Source: Nonomuraea soli (GTDB lineage: Bacteria > Actinomycetota > Actinomycetes > Streptosporangiales > Streptosporangiaceae). From it: a DNA stretch of 64,000 bases. Position 1 is the stretch's first letter, and each line of letters opens with the position of its first letter. The notes beneath the pieces are model-generated. The model ran no database searches. It was not told the DNA's origin and saw nothing but the letters and a program-made list of their open reading frames with translations. A program made the position numbers and the translations under genes. The DNA is taken from positions 1,116,001 to 1,180,000 of the forward strand of contig NZ_JACDUR010000001.1 of NCBI RefSeq assembly GCF_013761175.1, written 5' to 3'. Positions 8,848-18,378 of this stretch are shown here, one piece after another.

Positions 8848-8863
8848 CGCCGTCCATTGTGGA

Positions 8864-9424
8864 CTAGGCGGACGCAAACCGGCGCTCCCGTACGAGGGGG
8901 ACAAAAGCGACGAGCATCAGGATTCCGGCCAGGGGGAGCAGGTCCAGGCTCACGATCGGCAGCGCCACGGAGACCGCGACGGCGACCGGCGACCAGACCG
9001 GCATCCGCCGGGCCACCGCCAGCTGGACCGCCAGCGCGAGCAGGGCCAGGTAGAACAGGATCGGCCCGAAGGCGTAGACGACCGGGACGACGCCCGGCAC
9101 CGACTGGACCTGGTCGAACAGGGCGCTCATCTCGGCCTTGTCGGCGGCCATCAGCCCGACCGCGATGTCGATGACGAACTGCGCCGCCGCCGCCGCGATC
9201 CCGGCGAACCCGGCGGCCACGGTGACGGTGGCGGCGGTTGTACGGCCCAGCGCGGAACGCATGCCCAGGAAGACCGGTACGAACAGCGCCAGGGCGGCGA
9301 GGAAGGCCAGATGGCCGAGCGTCCACAGGGCGCCGGGGCCGCGGGCGCCGTCGAGGCCGTCGAGCAGACGGATCAGGCCGTAGGCGGTGACGAGGGCGGG
9401 GGCGAGGACGAAGGGGAGTCTCAT
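8864..9424 (-). CDS. Multi-pass membrane protein upstream of the two-component pair
   Basis: 186 residues, mostly hydrophobic, with about six predicted helices and short polar loops. I do not recognise the family. ATG 9424 has AGGA about 8 bases upstream and is preferred over the in-frame ATG at 9433, whose Shine-Dalgarno would abut the codon. It ends 16 bases before the sensor kinase start on the same strand. The three genes therefore form an operon, and the protein may be an accessory sensor or the output of the pair. This role is inferred from position only. Confidence 0.75.
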   Translation of the reverse strand: MRLPFVLAPALVTAYGLIRLLDGLDGARGPGALWTLGHLAFLAALALFVPVFLGMRSALGRTTAATVTVAAGFAGIAAAAAQFVIDIAVGLMAADKAEMSALFDQVQSVPGVVPVVYAFGPILFYLALLALAVQLAVARRMPVWSPVAVAVSVALPIVSLDLLPLAGILMLVAFVPLVRERRFASA

Positions 9425-9502
9425 GCCCCTCATCCTGGGTTTCCGCCCTCGTCCGGCGGATCGCCGGTGCGGCCCCATCCACGACTCACTCTTGAGAGTG
9501 AG

Positions 9503-10873
9503 TCACAGTGCCGGGCGCCGCGTGCCGTACCCCGTGACCTGCTCGAACGCGCGGGCGAAGCGCAGCACCGTCGCGTCGGCGAAGGGCCGGCCGACGATCT
9601 GCACCCCGACGGGCAGGCCGGACTCGGTGAACCCGGCGGGCACGCTCGCGGCCGGGGCGTGCAGCACGCTGACCCAGTAGGCCGAGCGCATCCAGGCCAG
9701 GTAGTCGGGCATCGGATCGCCGTCGACCTCGGTGACGTACGGCTGCTCGACCGGGAAGGGCGGCACCTGGCTGACCGGCGCGATCAGCACGTCGTAGGTG
9801 TCGAAGAAGGCGGCCATGCGCTGGTAGAGGCCGGTACGCAGCTGCTCGGCGCGGGCCAGGTCGTCGCCGGTGACGCGCCTGCCCTGCTCGACGTTCCAGG
9901 CGATGTTGGGCCCCGGATCCCGCAGCCCGGAGAAGTTCATCGCGTAGCTCCAGGCCCGGTAGACGCGGAAGGCGTCCTCGGCGTCCGACAGGTCGAGGTC
10001 GACCTGCTCGACGTGGGCGCCCAGGCTCTCGAAGACCCGCGGCGCGGTGGCGGTGACGGCGGCGGTGGCCGGGTCGACCGGCAGGCCGCCCAGGTCGGGG
10101 GAGTAGGCGACGCGCAGGCCCTGCACCGACAGCTCAGGGTCCGGGGCGAAGGGCTCGGTGATCGCGTACGGCGAGCCGGGGTGGAAACCGGAGATCACCT
10201 GGAACATGAGCACGAGGTCGTCCACGGTCCTGGCCATGGGACCGAGTGTCGCCAGCGTGAACCAGGCCGCCCTGTCGGCGATGTCGGGCACCCGGCCGGG
10301 CGTCGGCCGCAGGCCCACCACGTTGCAGAACGAGGCGGGGTTGCGCAGCGAGCCGCCCATGTCGGAGCCGTCGGCCAGGGGGACCATCCCGGATGCCAGC
10401 GCCGCCGCCGCGCCGCCGCTGCTGCCGCCCGCGCTCCTGGAGCGGTCGTAGGGGTTGCGGGTGGCGCCGAACACCTCGTTGACCGTGTGCGAGCCGGTGC
10501 CGAACTCGGGCGTGTTGGTCTTGCCGACCGTGATCGCGCCCGCCGCCCTGAGGCGGGTGACGATCAGGTCGTCGGACTCGGGCACGTGATCGGCGAACTG
10601 CAGCGAGCCGTACGTGGTGCGGATGCCGGCGGTGTCGACCAGGTCCTTGTGGGCGATCGGCAGGCCGTGGAGCGGGCCGCGCGGGACGGACGTGTCGGCC
10701 TCCTTCGCGCGTTCCAGCGCGCTCTCCGCGGTCAGCGTCACGATCGCGTTGACGCCCGGGTTGACCTGCTCGATCCGGTCCAGATGCGCCTGGACCAGCT
10801 CGACGGCGCTCACCTGGCGGGTGCGGATCAGCCTGGCCTGCTCGACGGCGCTCATGTAGTGCAGTTCGCTCAC
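9503..10873 (-). CDS. Amidase signature family hydrolase
   Basis: Cytoplasmic amidase of 456 residues with the Ser-cisSer-Lys triad visible: Lys76 (A-H-K-D-L), Ser151 in G-G-S-S-G-G-A-A-A-A, and nucleophile Ser175 in S-D-M-G-G-S-L-R-N-P-A. Family members hydrolyse linear amides, for example GatA, aryl-acylamidases and 6-aminohexanoate-cyclic-dimer hydrolases. There are no gatB or gatC partners nearby, so it is not the tRNA amidotransferase subunit. The gene stands alone between a membrane protein and an AraC regulator. The natural substrate is unknown. Confidence 0.9.
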   Translation of the reverse strand: MSELHYMSAVEQARLIRTRQVSAVELVQAHLDRIEQVNPGVNAIVTLTAESALERAKEADTSVPRGPLHGLPIAHKDLVDTAGIRTTYGSLQFADHVPESDDLIVTRLRAAGAITVGKTNTPEFGTGSHTVNEVFGATRNPYDRSRSAGGSSGGAAAALASGMVPLADGSDMGGSLRNPASFCNVVGLRPTPGRVPDIADRAAWFTLATLGPMARTVDDLVLMFQVISGFHPGSPYAITEPFAPDPELSVQGLRVAYSPDLGGLPVDPATAAVTATAPRVFESLGAHVEQVDLDLSDAEDAFRVYRAWSYAMNFSGLRDPGPNIAWNVEQGRRVTGDDLARAEQLRTGLYQRMAAFFDTYDVLIAPVSQVPPFPVEQPYVTEVDGDPMPDYLAWMRSAYWVSVLHAPAASVPAGFTESGLPVGVQIVGRPFADATVLRFARAFEQVTGYGTRRPAL

Positions 10874-10937
10874 CTGTCCGATCCTGCCTCACGGGCCGGT
10901 GGCGGAACGATGGCAGGGTTTGCCGAGATGTCGTGAT

Positions 10938-11768
10938 CTACATTGTAAAGGCGCGGCCCGGGGTGTGGCCGAAGGCCTGCTTGTAGACGTGGATGAAGGC
11001 GCTCGCCGAGGCCCAGCCGCAGCGGTGGGCGACCGTGGTGACCTGCGCGCCCTCGGCCAGCAGGAGCAGGGCGCGGTGCAGGCGCAACTGGGTGCGCCAC
11101 TGGGGGAAGGTCATGCCCAGGTCGCGGCGGAACAGGCGGGCCAGCGTACGGCCGCTGGCGCCGGCGACCCTGCCGAGCTCGTCCAGGGTGCGCTCGTCGG
11201 CCGGGTCGTCGTGCAGGAGGCGGCAGAGCCGGGCCAGGCGAGGATCGGCGGGGGAGGGCAGGTGCACGGGCTGCCGGGGGGCCAGGTGGAGGCGGTCGAG
11301 CAGGACGGCCCGCAACCTGTCCCGCTGCGGGCCCTCGAAGGCGCTGCCGCTGCCGGTTGCGGTGTCGGTGTCGCTGTCGGTGTCGCTGTCGGTGTAGGCC
11401 AGGATCAGCTCGCGCAGCAGCGGGTCGACCGACAGGACGGCGGGCCGGTCAAGCGGCAGCCGCCACCCGGCGGCCACGTCGCCCGGCGATTCGTGCACGA
11501 GATCCTGAGTCACCATCTCGCCCGGGAGGCCGATCAGGCGGAGCTCGGTGGAGCCGTGGGCGCGGTGCTCGTGGACGGTCCCGGCCGGGATCCACAACGC
11601 CCTGCTGGGCGGGGCCACCCAGCTGCCCGCCTCGGTGATCACCTCGATCACCCCGCTGCGGGCGTGGACGATCTGGTGGTCGTCGTGCCGGTGGGCGTCG
11701 ATCCCGGTGCCGGGCGCGAGGCGGCGGCTCCCGGTGGGGGCAACCGGCATGTGGCGAGAATTCGACAT
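10938..11768 (-). CDS. AraC-family regulator with N-terminal cupin
   Basis: 276 residues. The N-terminal cupin sensor has H-R-H-D-D-H-Q-I-V-H-A and a later V-H-E-H-R-A-H metal-like cluster. The C-terminal AraC/XylS double helix-turn-helix ends in F-I-H-V-Y-K-Q-A-F-G-H-T-P-G, the diagnostic signature. ATG 11768 begins just before M-P-V-A-P; much longer upstream reading is antisense to the pump gene. A short Asp-Ser/Thr repeat lies in the linker between domains. The divergent Fsr-like efflux gene starts 54 bases away and is the probable regulated target. Confidence 0.88.
   Translation of the reverse strand: MSNSRHMPVAPTGSRRLAPGTGIDAHRHDDHQIVHARSGVIEVITEAGSWVAPPSRALWIPAGTVHEHRAHGSTELRLIGLPGEMVTQDLVHESPGDVAAGWRLPLDRPAVLSVDPLLRELILAYTDSDTDSDTDTATGSGSAFEGPQRDRLRAVLLDRLHLAPRQPVHLPSPADPRLARLCRLLHDDPADERTLDELGRVAGASGRTLARLFRRDLGMTFPQWRTQLRLHRALLLLAEGAQVTTVAHRCGWASASAFIHVYKQAFGHTPGRAFTM
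11364..11397. repeat. 12-bp tandem repeat in the AraC linker
   Basis: The unit GTCGGTGTCGCT occurs twice in full and once in part. It encodes an acidic run of alternating Asp with Ser or Thr between the cupin and the DNA-binding domain. It is likely slippage-prone and probably varies in length between strains. Confidence 0.7.
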
Positions 11769-11822
11769 AAATCGGCATTTTATGGAAAGCGGGCCACCTC
11801 CTAACCCGCCCAGGATGGCCTC

Positions 11823-12935
11823 ATGGCCAAGCACAGGATCGCCCTGCTCTCGGTGGGGCACGCCGGCGTCGACTTCTACCAGGGCGCGGTCCCGGCCATG
11901 GTCCCGTTCCTGGTCGCCGAGCGCGGCTACGGCTACGTCGCCGCCTCGGGCATCGTGCTGGCCCTCACCCTGCTCTCCTCGGTGGTGCAGCCGGCGTTCG
12001 GCGCGGCGGCCGACCGGTGGCGCATGCCGTGGGTGGTCCCGGTGGCCATGACCACCGCCGGGCTCGGCGTCGCCGTCTCGGGAGTCACCGGCGACTACCT
12101 GCCGACGTGGCTGGCGGTGGCGCTGACGGGCCTCGGCGTGGCCGCCTACCACCCGGAGTCCGCCCGCCTGGCCAGGCAGGCCAGCGAAGGCAGCCACGTC
12201 GGGATGAGCTGGTTCTCGCTGGGCGGCACGCTCGGCTTCGCGCTGGCCCCGGTGCTGGTCACGCCGCTGCTGGCCGCCGGTGGACTGGCCGCCTCGCCGT
12301 ATTTGGTGATCCCCGGGGTGCTGGGCGCGCTGCTGACGGTGTCGGCCATGCGCGGCGGCGCGGCCGGGCCGGGCGCGGGCGGCCCCGCCGGTGACGCGCG
12401 CGACGACTGGCGGGCGTTCCTGCGGCTGGGCGCCGTCATGGTGTTCAGGTCGATCGCCTACGTGGGCCTCAGCGCGTTCGCCGCGCTGCACGCCGGCGGT
12501 GGTACGGCAGGCGCGGTCGCGCTGTTCCTGCTGTTCGCCGGGGGCGCGGCGGGCACCGTGCTCGGCGGGAAGCTGGCCACGCGCTTCGGCCGGGTCAGGG
12601 TGCTGCGCTGGGCCTACGCGCTGGCCGTGCCCGCGGTGCTGGCGGCGGTGCTGATGCCGCTGGCGGGGATCTTCTTCGCAGGGCTGGCGTTGTACGTGCC
12701 CTTCTCGCTGCACGTCACGCTGGGCCAGGACTACCTGCCCAACCGCCCTGGCACCGCCAGCGGTGTCACGCTCGGCCTGGCCGTGAGCGTGGGCGGCCTG
12801 GCCAGCCCCCTGGTGGGCGCGCTCGCCGAGGCCACGACGCTGGGCGGCGCCCTGCTGGTGCTGCCCGTCTTCGCGGCCCTGGCCTGGCTGGTGTCGTGGC
12901 CGCTGGCCGAGCCCGCTATCCGAGTTTCGCGATAG
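11823..12935 (+). CDS. MFS transporter of the fosmidomycin-resistance (Fsr) type
   Basis: 370 residues with about 11-12 hydrophobic segments. The N-terminal pattern G-H-A-G-V-D-F-Y-Q-G-A-V-P-A-M-V-P-F and the A-A-Y-H-P-E-S-A-R motif after helix 4 are characteristic of Fsr-like proteins, which export fosmidomycin or structurally unrelated compounds. G-Q-D-Y-L-P-N-R-P-G near helix 9-10 also fits. An AraC regulator is divergent, suggesting induction. The 3' end overlaps the convergent ybaK-like gene by 20 bases. The exported compound is unknown. Confidence 0.85.
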   Translation: MAKHRIALLSVGHAGVDFYQGAVPAMVPFLVAERGYGYVAASGIVLALTLLSSVVQPAFGAAADRWRMPWVVPVAMTTAGLGVAVSGVTGDYLPTWLAVALTGLGVAAYHPESARLARQASEGSHVGMSWFSLGGTLGFALAPVLVTPLLAAGGLAASPYLVIPGVLGALLTVSAMRGGAAGPGAGGPAGDARDDWRAFLRLGAVMVFRSIAYVGLSAFAALHAGGGTAGAVALFLLFAGGAAGTVLGGKLATRFGRVRVLRWAYALAVPAVLAAVLMPLAGIFFAGLALYVPFSLHVTLGQDYLPNRPGTASGVTLGLAVSVGGLASPLVGALAEATTLGGALLVLPVFAALAWLVSWPLAEPAIRVSR

Positions 12936-13413
12936 GGGCGGTGATCGCCCCGGCGAGGTCGACGAGGTTCGCCGGGGCGGTCTCGATCTGCAGGCCCCGC
13001 TTCCCGGCCGAGAAGTAGATCGTCTCGAACTCCAGCGCCGAGGCGTCGATGACGGTCGGCAGGCGCTTGCGCTGGCCGAGCGGGCTGATGCCGCCGACCA
13101 CGTAGCCGGTCACCCGCTCGACCTTGGCCGCCTCGGCCATCGCCGCGCGCTTGCTCTTCAGCGCCGCCGCGAACGCCTTGAGGTCGAGCTTCCCGGCCAC
13201 GGGCACGACGGCCACCGCCAGGCCGCTCTCGACCTCGGCCACCAGCGTCTTGAAGATCCGGTCGTACGGCACGCCGAGCGCGTCGGCCGCCTCCTCGCCG
13301 TAGGCCTGCGCGTTGGCGTCGTGATCGTAGGGGTGCAGGGTGAACTCGACCTTCGCACCGGTCAGAGCCACGGTGGCGGGAGTGCCCGTGCCGCCCTTCT
13401 TCGCCTTGCTCAC
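12916..13413 (-). CDS. ybaK: Cys-tRNA(Pro)/Cys-tRNA(Cys) deacylase, YbaK family
   Basis: Trans-editing enzyme that clears Cys mischarged on tRNA-Pro. The 165-residue YbaK fold shows the conserved Lys in F-K-T-L-V-A (Lys46 in E. coli YbaK) and the G-G-I-S-P-L-G-Q-R-K-R-L-P loop, followed by D-A-S-A-L. GTG 13413 gives the usual family N-terminus (basic stretch then T-P-A-T). The longer open frame upstream extends into non-coding sequence before hisD and is rejected. Confidence 0.9.
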   Translation of the reverse strand: MSKAKKGGTGTPATVALTGAKVEFTLHPYDHDANAQAYGEEAADALGVPYDRIFKTLVAEVESGLAVAVVPVAGKLDLKAFAAALKSKRAAMAEAAKVERVTGYVVGGISPLGQRKRLPTVIDASALEFETIYFSAGKRGLQIETAPANLVDLAGAITAPIAKLG

Positions 13414-13546
13414 CAGCCGATCGTAGCGTCCGGCCGGCAGGCCGTCGGCTTCACCCAGCCTGCCCGTCCTTGACCGCGGACGGGACCGACCGCTTCCGCG
13501 CGGTGTCCGGATGATGGACAAATCGGGTCCACGCATGAGGACTCCG

Positions 13547-13561
13547 TAGACTGGTGGGGTG
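13547..13561 (+). promoter_or_regulatory. Putative leaderless promoter of the his operon
   Basis: TAGACT at 13547-13552 matches the actinobacterial -10 consensus (TANNNT) and lies six bases before the hisD GTG at 13559. No Shine-Dalgarno is present between them. Transcription would start at or next to the GTG. A clear -35 is not visible. Confidence 0.45.
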
Positions 13562-14866
13562 ATTTCCCGTATCGACCTGCGCCACGGTCTGCCCGAAGAC
13601 CTGCGCGACGTGCTGCCCCGCGCCGAACTCGACGTGGAAGCCGCCCTGGAGAAGGTGCGGCCCATCTGCGAGGACGTGCATCATCGCGGGGCGGCAGCCG
13701 TACGGGAGCTGACCGCCAGGTTCGACGGTGTCGCGGTGGAGTCGACCAGGGTGCCGCGCGAGGCGCTCACGGAGGCGCTCGAGAGCCTCGACCCGAGGGT
13801 CAGGGCCGCGCTGGAGGAGTCGATCAGGCGCGCCCGCCTGGTCCACCGCGATCAGCGGCGCACCGACACCACGACGCAGGTGGTCCCCGGCGGCACCGTC
13901 ACCGAGCGGTGGGTGCCGGTCGACCGGGTGGGGCTGTACGTCCCCGGCGGCAGGGCGGTCTATCCGTCGTCCGTCGTGATGAACGTCGTCCCGGCGCAGG
14001 AGGCGGGGGTGCGTTCGCTGGCGGTGTCGAGTCCGGCGCAGAAGGAGTTCGGCGGCCTGCCGCACCCGACGATCCTAGCCGCGTGCGAGCTGCTGGGCGT
14101 CGACGAGGTGTACAACGCGGGCGGCGCCCAGGCGGTGGCGATGTTCGCCTACGGCACCGAGGAGTGCGAGCCGGTCCGTATGGTCACCGGCCCCGGCAAC
14201 ATCTGGGTGACGGCGGCCAAGCGGCTGCTGAAGGGCCGCATCGGCATCGACTCGGAGGCGGGTCCGACCGAGGTGGCGGTGCTGGCCGACGGCACGGCCG
14301 ATGCGGTGTTCGTGGCGTCCGACCTGATCAGCCAGGCCGAGCACGACGTGATCGCGGCGGCGGTGCTGATCACCGACAGCGAGGAGCTGGCCGACCAGGT
14401 CGGCAAGGAGCTGGCGGTGCAGGTCGAGGCGACCAAGCACGGCGAGCGGATCAAGGAGGCCCTGGCGGGCCGCCAGTCGGGCATCGTGCTGGTGAAGGAT
14501 CTCGACGACGCGGTCGAGGTGGCCGACGCCTACGCCGCCGAGCACCTGGAGATCCACACCGCCGACGCGGCCGCGGTGGCTGCGCGCATCAGCAACGCGG
14601 GTGCGATCTTCGTGGGCGCCTACGCCCCGGTGTCGCTGGGCGACTACCTGGCCGGTTCCAACCACGTGCTGCCCACGGGCGGCTGCGCCTGCCATTCGGG
14701 CGGGCTGAGCGTGCAGACGTTCCTGCGCGGCATCCACGTCATCGACTACACGCGTGAGGCGCTGGCCGATTCGGCGCTGCATGTGACGGTGCTCGCCGAC
14801 GCCGAAGACCTGCCCGCGCACGGAGCCGCCATCCGCGCCCGTTTCGACTGGAATGTGCCTCAGTGA
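13559..14866 (+). CDS. hisD: Histidinol dehydrogenase
   Basis: Last two steps of histidine synthesis: histidinol to histidinal to histidine with two NAD+. The 435 residues are full length. Visible family motifs are [15 protein letters not shown] near residue 125, the nucleotide and metal regions [11 protein letters not shown] and [15 protein letters not shown] (Gln/His zinc ligands) and A-E-H-L-E-I-H. It is the first gene of the his operon and its stop overlaps the hisC GTG (GTGA). Start GTG 13559 agrees with a leaderless promoter. Confidence 0.97.
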   Translation: MISRIDLRHGLPEDLRDVLPRAELDVEAALEKVRPICEDVHHRGAAAVRELTARFDGVAVESTRVPREALTEALESLDPRVRAALEESIRRARLVHRDQRRTDTTTQVVPGGTVTERWVPVDRVGLYVPGGRAVYPSSVVMNVVPAQEAGVRSLAVSSPAQKEFGGLPHPTILAACELLGVDEVYNAGGAQAVAMFAYGTEECEPVRMVTGPGNIWVTAAKRLLKGRIGIDSEAGPTEVAVLADGTADAVFVASDLISQAEHDVIAAAVLITDSEELADQVGKELAVQVEATKHGERIKEALAGRQSGIVLVKDLDDAVEVADAYAAEHLEIHTADAAAVAARISNAGAIFVGAYAPVSLGDYLAGSNHVLPTGGCACHSGGLSVQTFLRGIHVIDYTREALADSALHVTVLADAEDLPAHGAAIRARFDWNVPQ

Positions 14867-15933
14867 ACCTGGAAGACCTCCCGATCCGCGACGACCTGCG
14901 GGGCATGAAGGCCTACGGTGCCCCCCAGCTCGACGTCGCGGTCCGGCTGAACACCAACGAGAACCCCTATCCGCCCTCCGAGCGGCTGCTCGACGACCTG
15001 GCGCTGACCATCAGGCGTGAGGCGGCCGAGCTCAACCGCTATCCCGACCGCGACGCGATCGAGCTGCGCGAGGAGCTGGCCGCCTACCTCGGCCACGGCC
15101 TCGGGCGTGAGCGGGTCTGGGCGGCCAACGGCTCCAACGAGGTGCTCCAGCAGATCCTGCAGGCCTTCGGCGGTCCCGGCCGCACGGCGATGGGGTTCGA
15201 GCCGAGCTACGCCATGCACCCGCTGATCACGACGGGCACCAACACGACCTGGGTGCGAGCCTCCAGGGAGGCCGACTTCTCGCTCGACCCGGCCGGCGCC
15301 GTCGCGGCGATCAAGGAGCACGACCCCGACATCGTCTTCCTCACCTCCCCGAACAACCCGACCGGCACCGCGGTGCCGATCGAGACGATCGAGGCGGTGA
15401 TCGAGGCCGCCCGGGGCATGGTGGTGATCGACGAGGCGTACTTCGAGTTCGCCCGCACCGGCACGCCGTCGGCGCTGACGCTGCTGGGCCGCCATCCGCG
15501 GCTGATCGTCACCCGCACGATGTCGAAGGCCTTCGCCATGGCGGGCACCCGCCTGGGCTACCTGGCCGCGCATCCGGCGGTGATCGAGGCGCTGCTTCTG
15601 GTGCGCCTGCCGTACCACCTGTCCACGGTCACCCAGGCGACGGCGCGCACCGCGCTGCGCCACCGCGAGGACCTGCTGAAGGACGTGCAGCGGCTGCGCG
15701 AGGAGCGCGACGCGACCGTCGGGTGGCTGCGCGGCAGGGGGCTGGAGGTGGCCGACTCCGACGCGAACTTCGTCATGTTCGGCCGCTTCCCCGACCGCCG
15801 GAAGATCTGGCAGGGTCTGCTTGATCAGGGAGTGCTGATCCGCGAGGTCGGGCCGCCGGAGTGGCTGCGCGTCTCGATCGGTACGAAAGATGAAATGTCG
15901 GCATTCCGGCAGGCGATGGAGAACGTGCTGTGA
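14863..15933 (+). CDS. hisC: Histidinol-phosphate aminotransferase
   Basis: PLP enzyme converting imidazole-acetol phosphate and glutamate to histidinol phosphate. 356 residues, fold type [11 protein letters not shown] lies near residue 30, S-P-N-N-P-T-G at 162-168 and D-E-A-Y-F-E-F at 190-196. The Schiff-base Lys222 is in [15 protein letters not shown]. It overlaps hisD and hisB by GTGA junctions, so translation is coupled along the operon. Confidence 0.97.
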   Translation: MNLEDLPIRDDLRGMKAYGAPQLDVAVRLNTNENPYPPSERLLDDLALTIRREAAELNRYPDRDAIELREELAAYLGHGLGRERVWAANGSNEVLQQILQAFGGPGRTAMGFEPSYAMHPLITTGTNTTWVRASREADFSLDPAGAVAAIKEHDPDIVFLTSPNNPTGTAVPIETIEAVIEAARGMVVIDEAYFEFARTGTPSALTLLGRHPRLIVTRTMSKAFAMAGTRLGYLAAHPAVIEALLLVRLPYHLSTVTQATARTALRHREDLLKDVQRLREERDATVGWLRGRGLEVADSDANFVMFGRFPDRRKIWQGLLDQGVLIREVGPPEWLRVSIGTKDEMSAFRQAMENVL

Positions 15934-16520
15934 GAATCGGGCGTATTGAGCGGGTCACCAAGGAGACCTCGGTCCTGGTCGAGGTCAACCTCGACGGCAC
16001 CGGCAAGGTCGACGTCGCGACGGGCGTCGGCTTCTACGACCACATGCTGGCCCAGCTCGGCAAGCACGGCTCCTTCGACCTGACCGTCAAGACCGAGGGC
16101 GACCTGCACATCGACTCCCACCACACCATCGAGGACACCGCGCTCGCCCTGGGCGCGGCCTTCCGCGAGGCGCTGGGCGACAAGGCGGGCATCAAGCGCT
16201 ACGGCAACGCCTCCTGCCCCCTCGACGAGGCGCTCGCCGAGGTCACCGTCGACCTGTCGGGCCGTCCCTACCTGGTGCACCACGAGCCCGAGGGCATGGC
16301 GCCCATGATCGGGCCCGAGTACGACACGACGATGACGCGCCACATCTTCGAGTCGTTCGTCGCCCAGGCGGCCATCTGCCTGCATGTGCGCGTGCCGTAC
16401 GGCAGAAACGCCCATCACATCGTCGAGGCCCAGTTCAAGGCGCTGGCCAGGGCGCTGCGTTACGCCAGCGAGCCCGACCCGCGCGCCTCGGGGATCCCGA
16501 GCACCAAGGGCGTGCTGTGA
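15930..16520 (+). CDS. hisB: Imidazoleglycerol-phosphate dehydratase
   Basis: Dehydrates IGP to imidazole-acetol phosphate. The 196-residue monofunctional form has no phosphatase domain, as expected in actinobacteria. Metal-binding motifs are [15 protein letters not shown] near residue 70 and the C-terminal partner R-N-A-H-H-I-V-E-A. It begins at GTG 15930 overlapping the hisC stop. Histidinol-phosphatase must be supplied elsewhere. Confidence 0.97.
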   Translation: MRIGRIERVTKETSVLVEVNLDGTGKVDVATGVGFYDHMLAQLGKHGSFDLTVKTEGDLHIDSHHTIEDTALALGAAFREALGDKAGIKRYGNASCPLDEALAEVTVDLSGRPYLVHHEPEGMAPMIGPEYDTTMTRHIFESFVAQAAICLHVRVPYGRNAHHIVEAQFKALARALRYASEPDPRASGIPSTKGVL

Positions 16521-16548
16521 GTGTCGCGACCGGCATGAGCGTGGCCTC

Positions 16549-16704
16549 ATGACCGACAACTGGATCGCGATCGCGATGACCTTCATCGCGCTGTTCCTCA
16601 TCGGCGGCGTGGTCTCCATGTTCAAGCAGGGTCTGAAGATCGGTGCGGTCATCTGCGGCGTGCTCGCCGCCGGTGCCGCCGTAGGGGCGGTGTTGTGGTG
16701 GTGA
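16549..16704 (+). CDS. Small membrane protein within the his operon
   Basis: 51 residues, two hydrophobic helices (about 5-23 and 31-50) joined by K-Q-G-L-K-I. The ATG at 16549 begins 28 bases after hisB. Its stop overlaps the hisH GTG (GTGA), which argues that it is truly translated. The function is unknown; comparable small open frames between hisB and hisH are seen in other actinomycetes. Confidence 0.7.
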   Translation: MTDNWIAIAMTFIALFLIGGVVSMFKQGLKIGAVICGVLAAGAAVGAVLWW

Positions 16705-17339
16705 GCAAGCCGGACGTCGTGGTGCTCGACTACGGATCGGGCAACCTGCGCTCCGCCGAGCGTGCGCTGGTCAGGGCGGGCGCCGAGGTGACGGTGACCT
16801 CCGACTTCGATCAAGCGCTGGAGTGCGACGGGCTCTTCGTGCCCGGCGTGGGCGCCTTCGCGGCCTGCATGTCGGGCCTGCTGCAGGTGCGCGGCGAGCA
16901 GATCATCGGCCGCCGCCTCTCGGGCGGCCGCCCGGTGATGGGCGTCTGCGTCGGCATGCAGATCCTGTTCGCCAAGGGCGTCGAGCACGGCATCCAGACC
17001 GAGGGCTGCGGCGAGTGGCCCGGCACGGTGGAGCAGCTCGACGCGCCCGTCCTGCCGCACATGGGCTGGAACACCGTCGAGGCACCCGAGGGCAGCGTGC
17101 TGTTCGACGGCCTCGACGCGGCCACCCGCTACTACTTCGTGCACTCCTACGGCGTGCGCACCTGGGAGCTGACGCCCGGCGAGGGCTTCAGGGAGCCGCT
17201 GGTGACGTGGGCCGAGCACGGCGTGCCGTTCGTGGCGGCCGTCGAGAACGGCCCGCTGTGCGGCACCCAGTTCCACCCGGAGAAGTCCGGCGACGCGGGG
17301 GCGACCCTGCTGCGCAACTGGGTCCGCACTCTTGAGTAA
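16701..17339 (+). CDS. hisH: Imidazole glycerol phosphate synthase, glutamine amidotransferase subunit
   Basis: Class I glutaminase that feeds ammonia to HisF. About 212 residues: [12 protein letters not shown] at the N-terminus, P-G-V-G-A-F oxyanion strand region, catalytic Cys in M-G-V-C-V-G-M-Q, and the His/Glu pair in F-H-P-E-K-S. Three tandem GTG codons are possible starts (16695, 16698, 16701). 16701 is chosen because it forms a GTGA overlap with the preceding stop. HisF lies three genes downstream in the same operon. Confidence 0.96.
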   Translation: MSKPDVVVLDYGSGNLRSAERALVRAGAEVTVTSDFDQALECDGLFVPGVGAFAACMSGLLQVRGEQIIGRRLSGGRPVMGVCVGMQILFAKGVEHGIQTEGCGEWPGTVEQLDAPVLPHMGWNTVEAPEGSVLFDGLDAATRYYFVHSYGVRTWELTPGEGFREPLVTWAEHGVPFVAAVENGPLCGTQFHPEKSGDAGATLLRNWVRTLE

Positions 17340-17661
17340 GGAACGTGCCCAGCGCCGGGCCCAGCGGGAGGCCGAACGGGCCGAGGCCGCCCGGCGCAAC
17401 GAGGAGCGCATGGCGCGCAGGTCGCGCCGCCGCGCCCTGACGCAGCGGCTGACGCCCAGGCCGGTGCGCATCGCCCGGCAGGGCGGGGTGCTGGCGCGCC
17501 GCCGCCGCGTGCAGAATGCCGTGGTGGCGCTGGCGTTCGTCCTGGTCCAGGTGCTCGCCTGGCTGGTGTGGGGCTCGTGGGGGATCAGCCTGGCGGTCCT
17601 GGTGCTGTCGGTCCTGTTCGTCCCCGTGATCGTGACGTTGGCCTTCGACCGGAGGAACTAG
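17332..17661 (+). CDS. Membrane protein with basic N-terminal coil, his-operon associated
   Basis: 109 residues. The first 60 are extremely Arg/Ala/Glu-rich and probably a charged helix facing the cytoplasm. Two hydrophobic helices follow (about 62-80 and 83-103). The start appears to be TTG 17332, overlapping the hisH stop by 8 bases; no ATG or GTG fits the frame better. It ends directly before the priA ATG. A similar protein sits between hisH and priA in other actinomycetes, function unknown. Confidence 0.72.
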   Translation: MSKERAQRRAQREAERAEAARRNEERMARRSRRRALTQRLTPRPVRIARQGGVLARRRRVQNAVVALAFVLVQVLAWLVWGSWGISLAVLVLSVLFVPVIVTLAFDRRN

Positions 17662-18378
17662 ATGTCGTTCGTACTGCTGCCCGCCGTTGACGTGGCGGGC
17701 GGCCAGGCCGTGCGCCTGGTGCAGGGTGAGGCGGGCACCGAGACCGGCTACGGCGAGCCGCTGGCCGCCGCGCTGGCCTGGCAGGAGGCGGGTGCCGAGT
17801 GGATCCATCTGGTCGACCTCGACGCGGCCTTCCGCCGCGGCTCCAACCATGAGATCACCCGCGAGATCGTCGGGCGCGTCGACGTCAACGTCGAGCTGAC
17901 CGGCGGCATCCGCGACGACGAGACGCTGGAGGCGGCTCTGGCGACGGGCTGCGCCCGGGTCAACATCGGCACCGCCGCGATCGAGAACCCCGAATGGTGC
18001 CGCAAGGTCGTCGCCGAGCACGGCGAGCGCATCGCGGTCAGCATCGACGTGCGCGACGGCAAGGTCGCCACGCGAGGCTGGACCGAGGAGCGCGGCGAGT
18101 TGTGGGAGCTGCTCGAACGGCTCGAATCGGAGGGCTGCCCGCGCTACGTCGTCACTGACGTGACCAAGGACGGCATGCTCCAGGGACCCAACCTCGATCT
18201 CTACCGCGAGCTGTGCGCGCGCACCGACAAGCCGGTGGTGGCCAGCGGTGGTGTGTCGAAGCTGGACGATCTGGTGGCGCTGGCGTCACTGAGCCCTGCC
18301 GGGCTGGAGGGTGTCATCGTGGGCAAGGCGCTCTACTCTGGCGCTTTCACGCTTCAGCAGGCGTTGGGGGCGGTATGA
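17662..18378 (+). CDS. priA: Dual-substrate phosphoribosyl isomerase (HisA/TrpF activity)
   Basis: Catalyses both the ProFAR isomerisation of histidine synthesis and the PRA isomerisation of tryptophan synthesis. 238-residue TIM barrel with catalytic Asp10 (L-L-P-A-V-D) and Asp170 (V-T-D-V-T-K-D-G-M). Arg138 and Trp140 (T-R-G-W) correspond to the Arg143/Trp145 pair that lets M. tuberculosis PriA accept PRA. No trpF exists in the trp cluster about 30 kb away, so this gene probably serves both pathways. The stop overlaps the ridA ATG (ATGA). Confidence 0.95.
   Translation: MSFVLLPAVDVAGGQAVRLVQGEAGTETGYGEPLAAALAWQEAGAEWIHLVDLDAAFRRGSNHEITREIVGRVDVNVELTGGIRDDETLEAALATGCARVNIGTAAIENPEWCRKVVAEHGERIAVSIDVRDGKVATRGWTEERGELWELLERLESEGCPRYVVTDVTKDGMLQGPNLDLYRELCARTDKPVVASGGVSKLDDLVALASLSPAGLEGVIVGKALYSGAFTLQQALGAV

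Noticed and set aside
10938..12713. A 591-residue minus-strand frame
   Set aside because: Only the last 276 residues resemble an AraC regulator; the rest is antisense to the Fsr-like pump.
13414..13665. N-terminal extension of the YbaK-like protein
   Set aside because: The extension is Ser/Arg-rich, overlaps the hisD start region and lacks family similarity.
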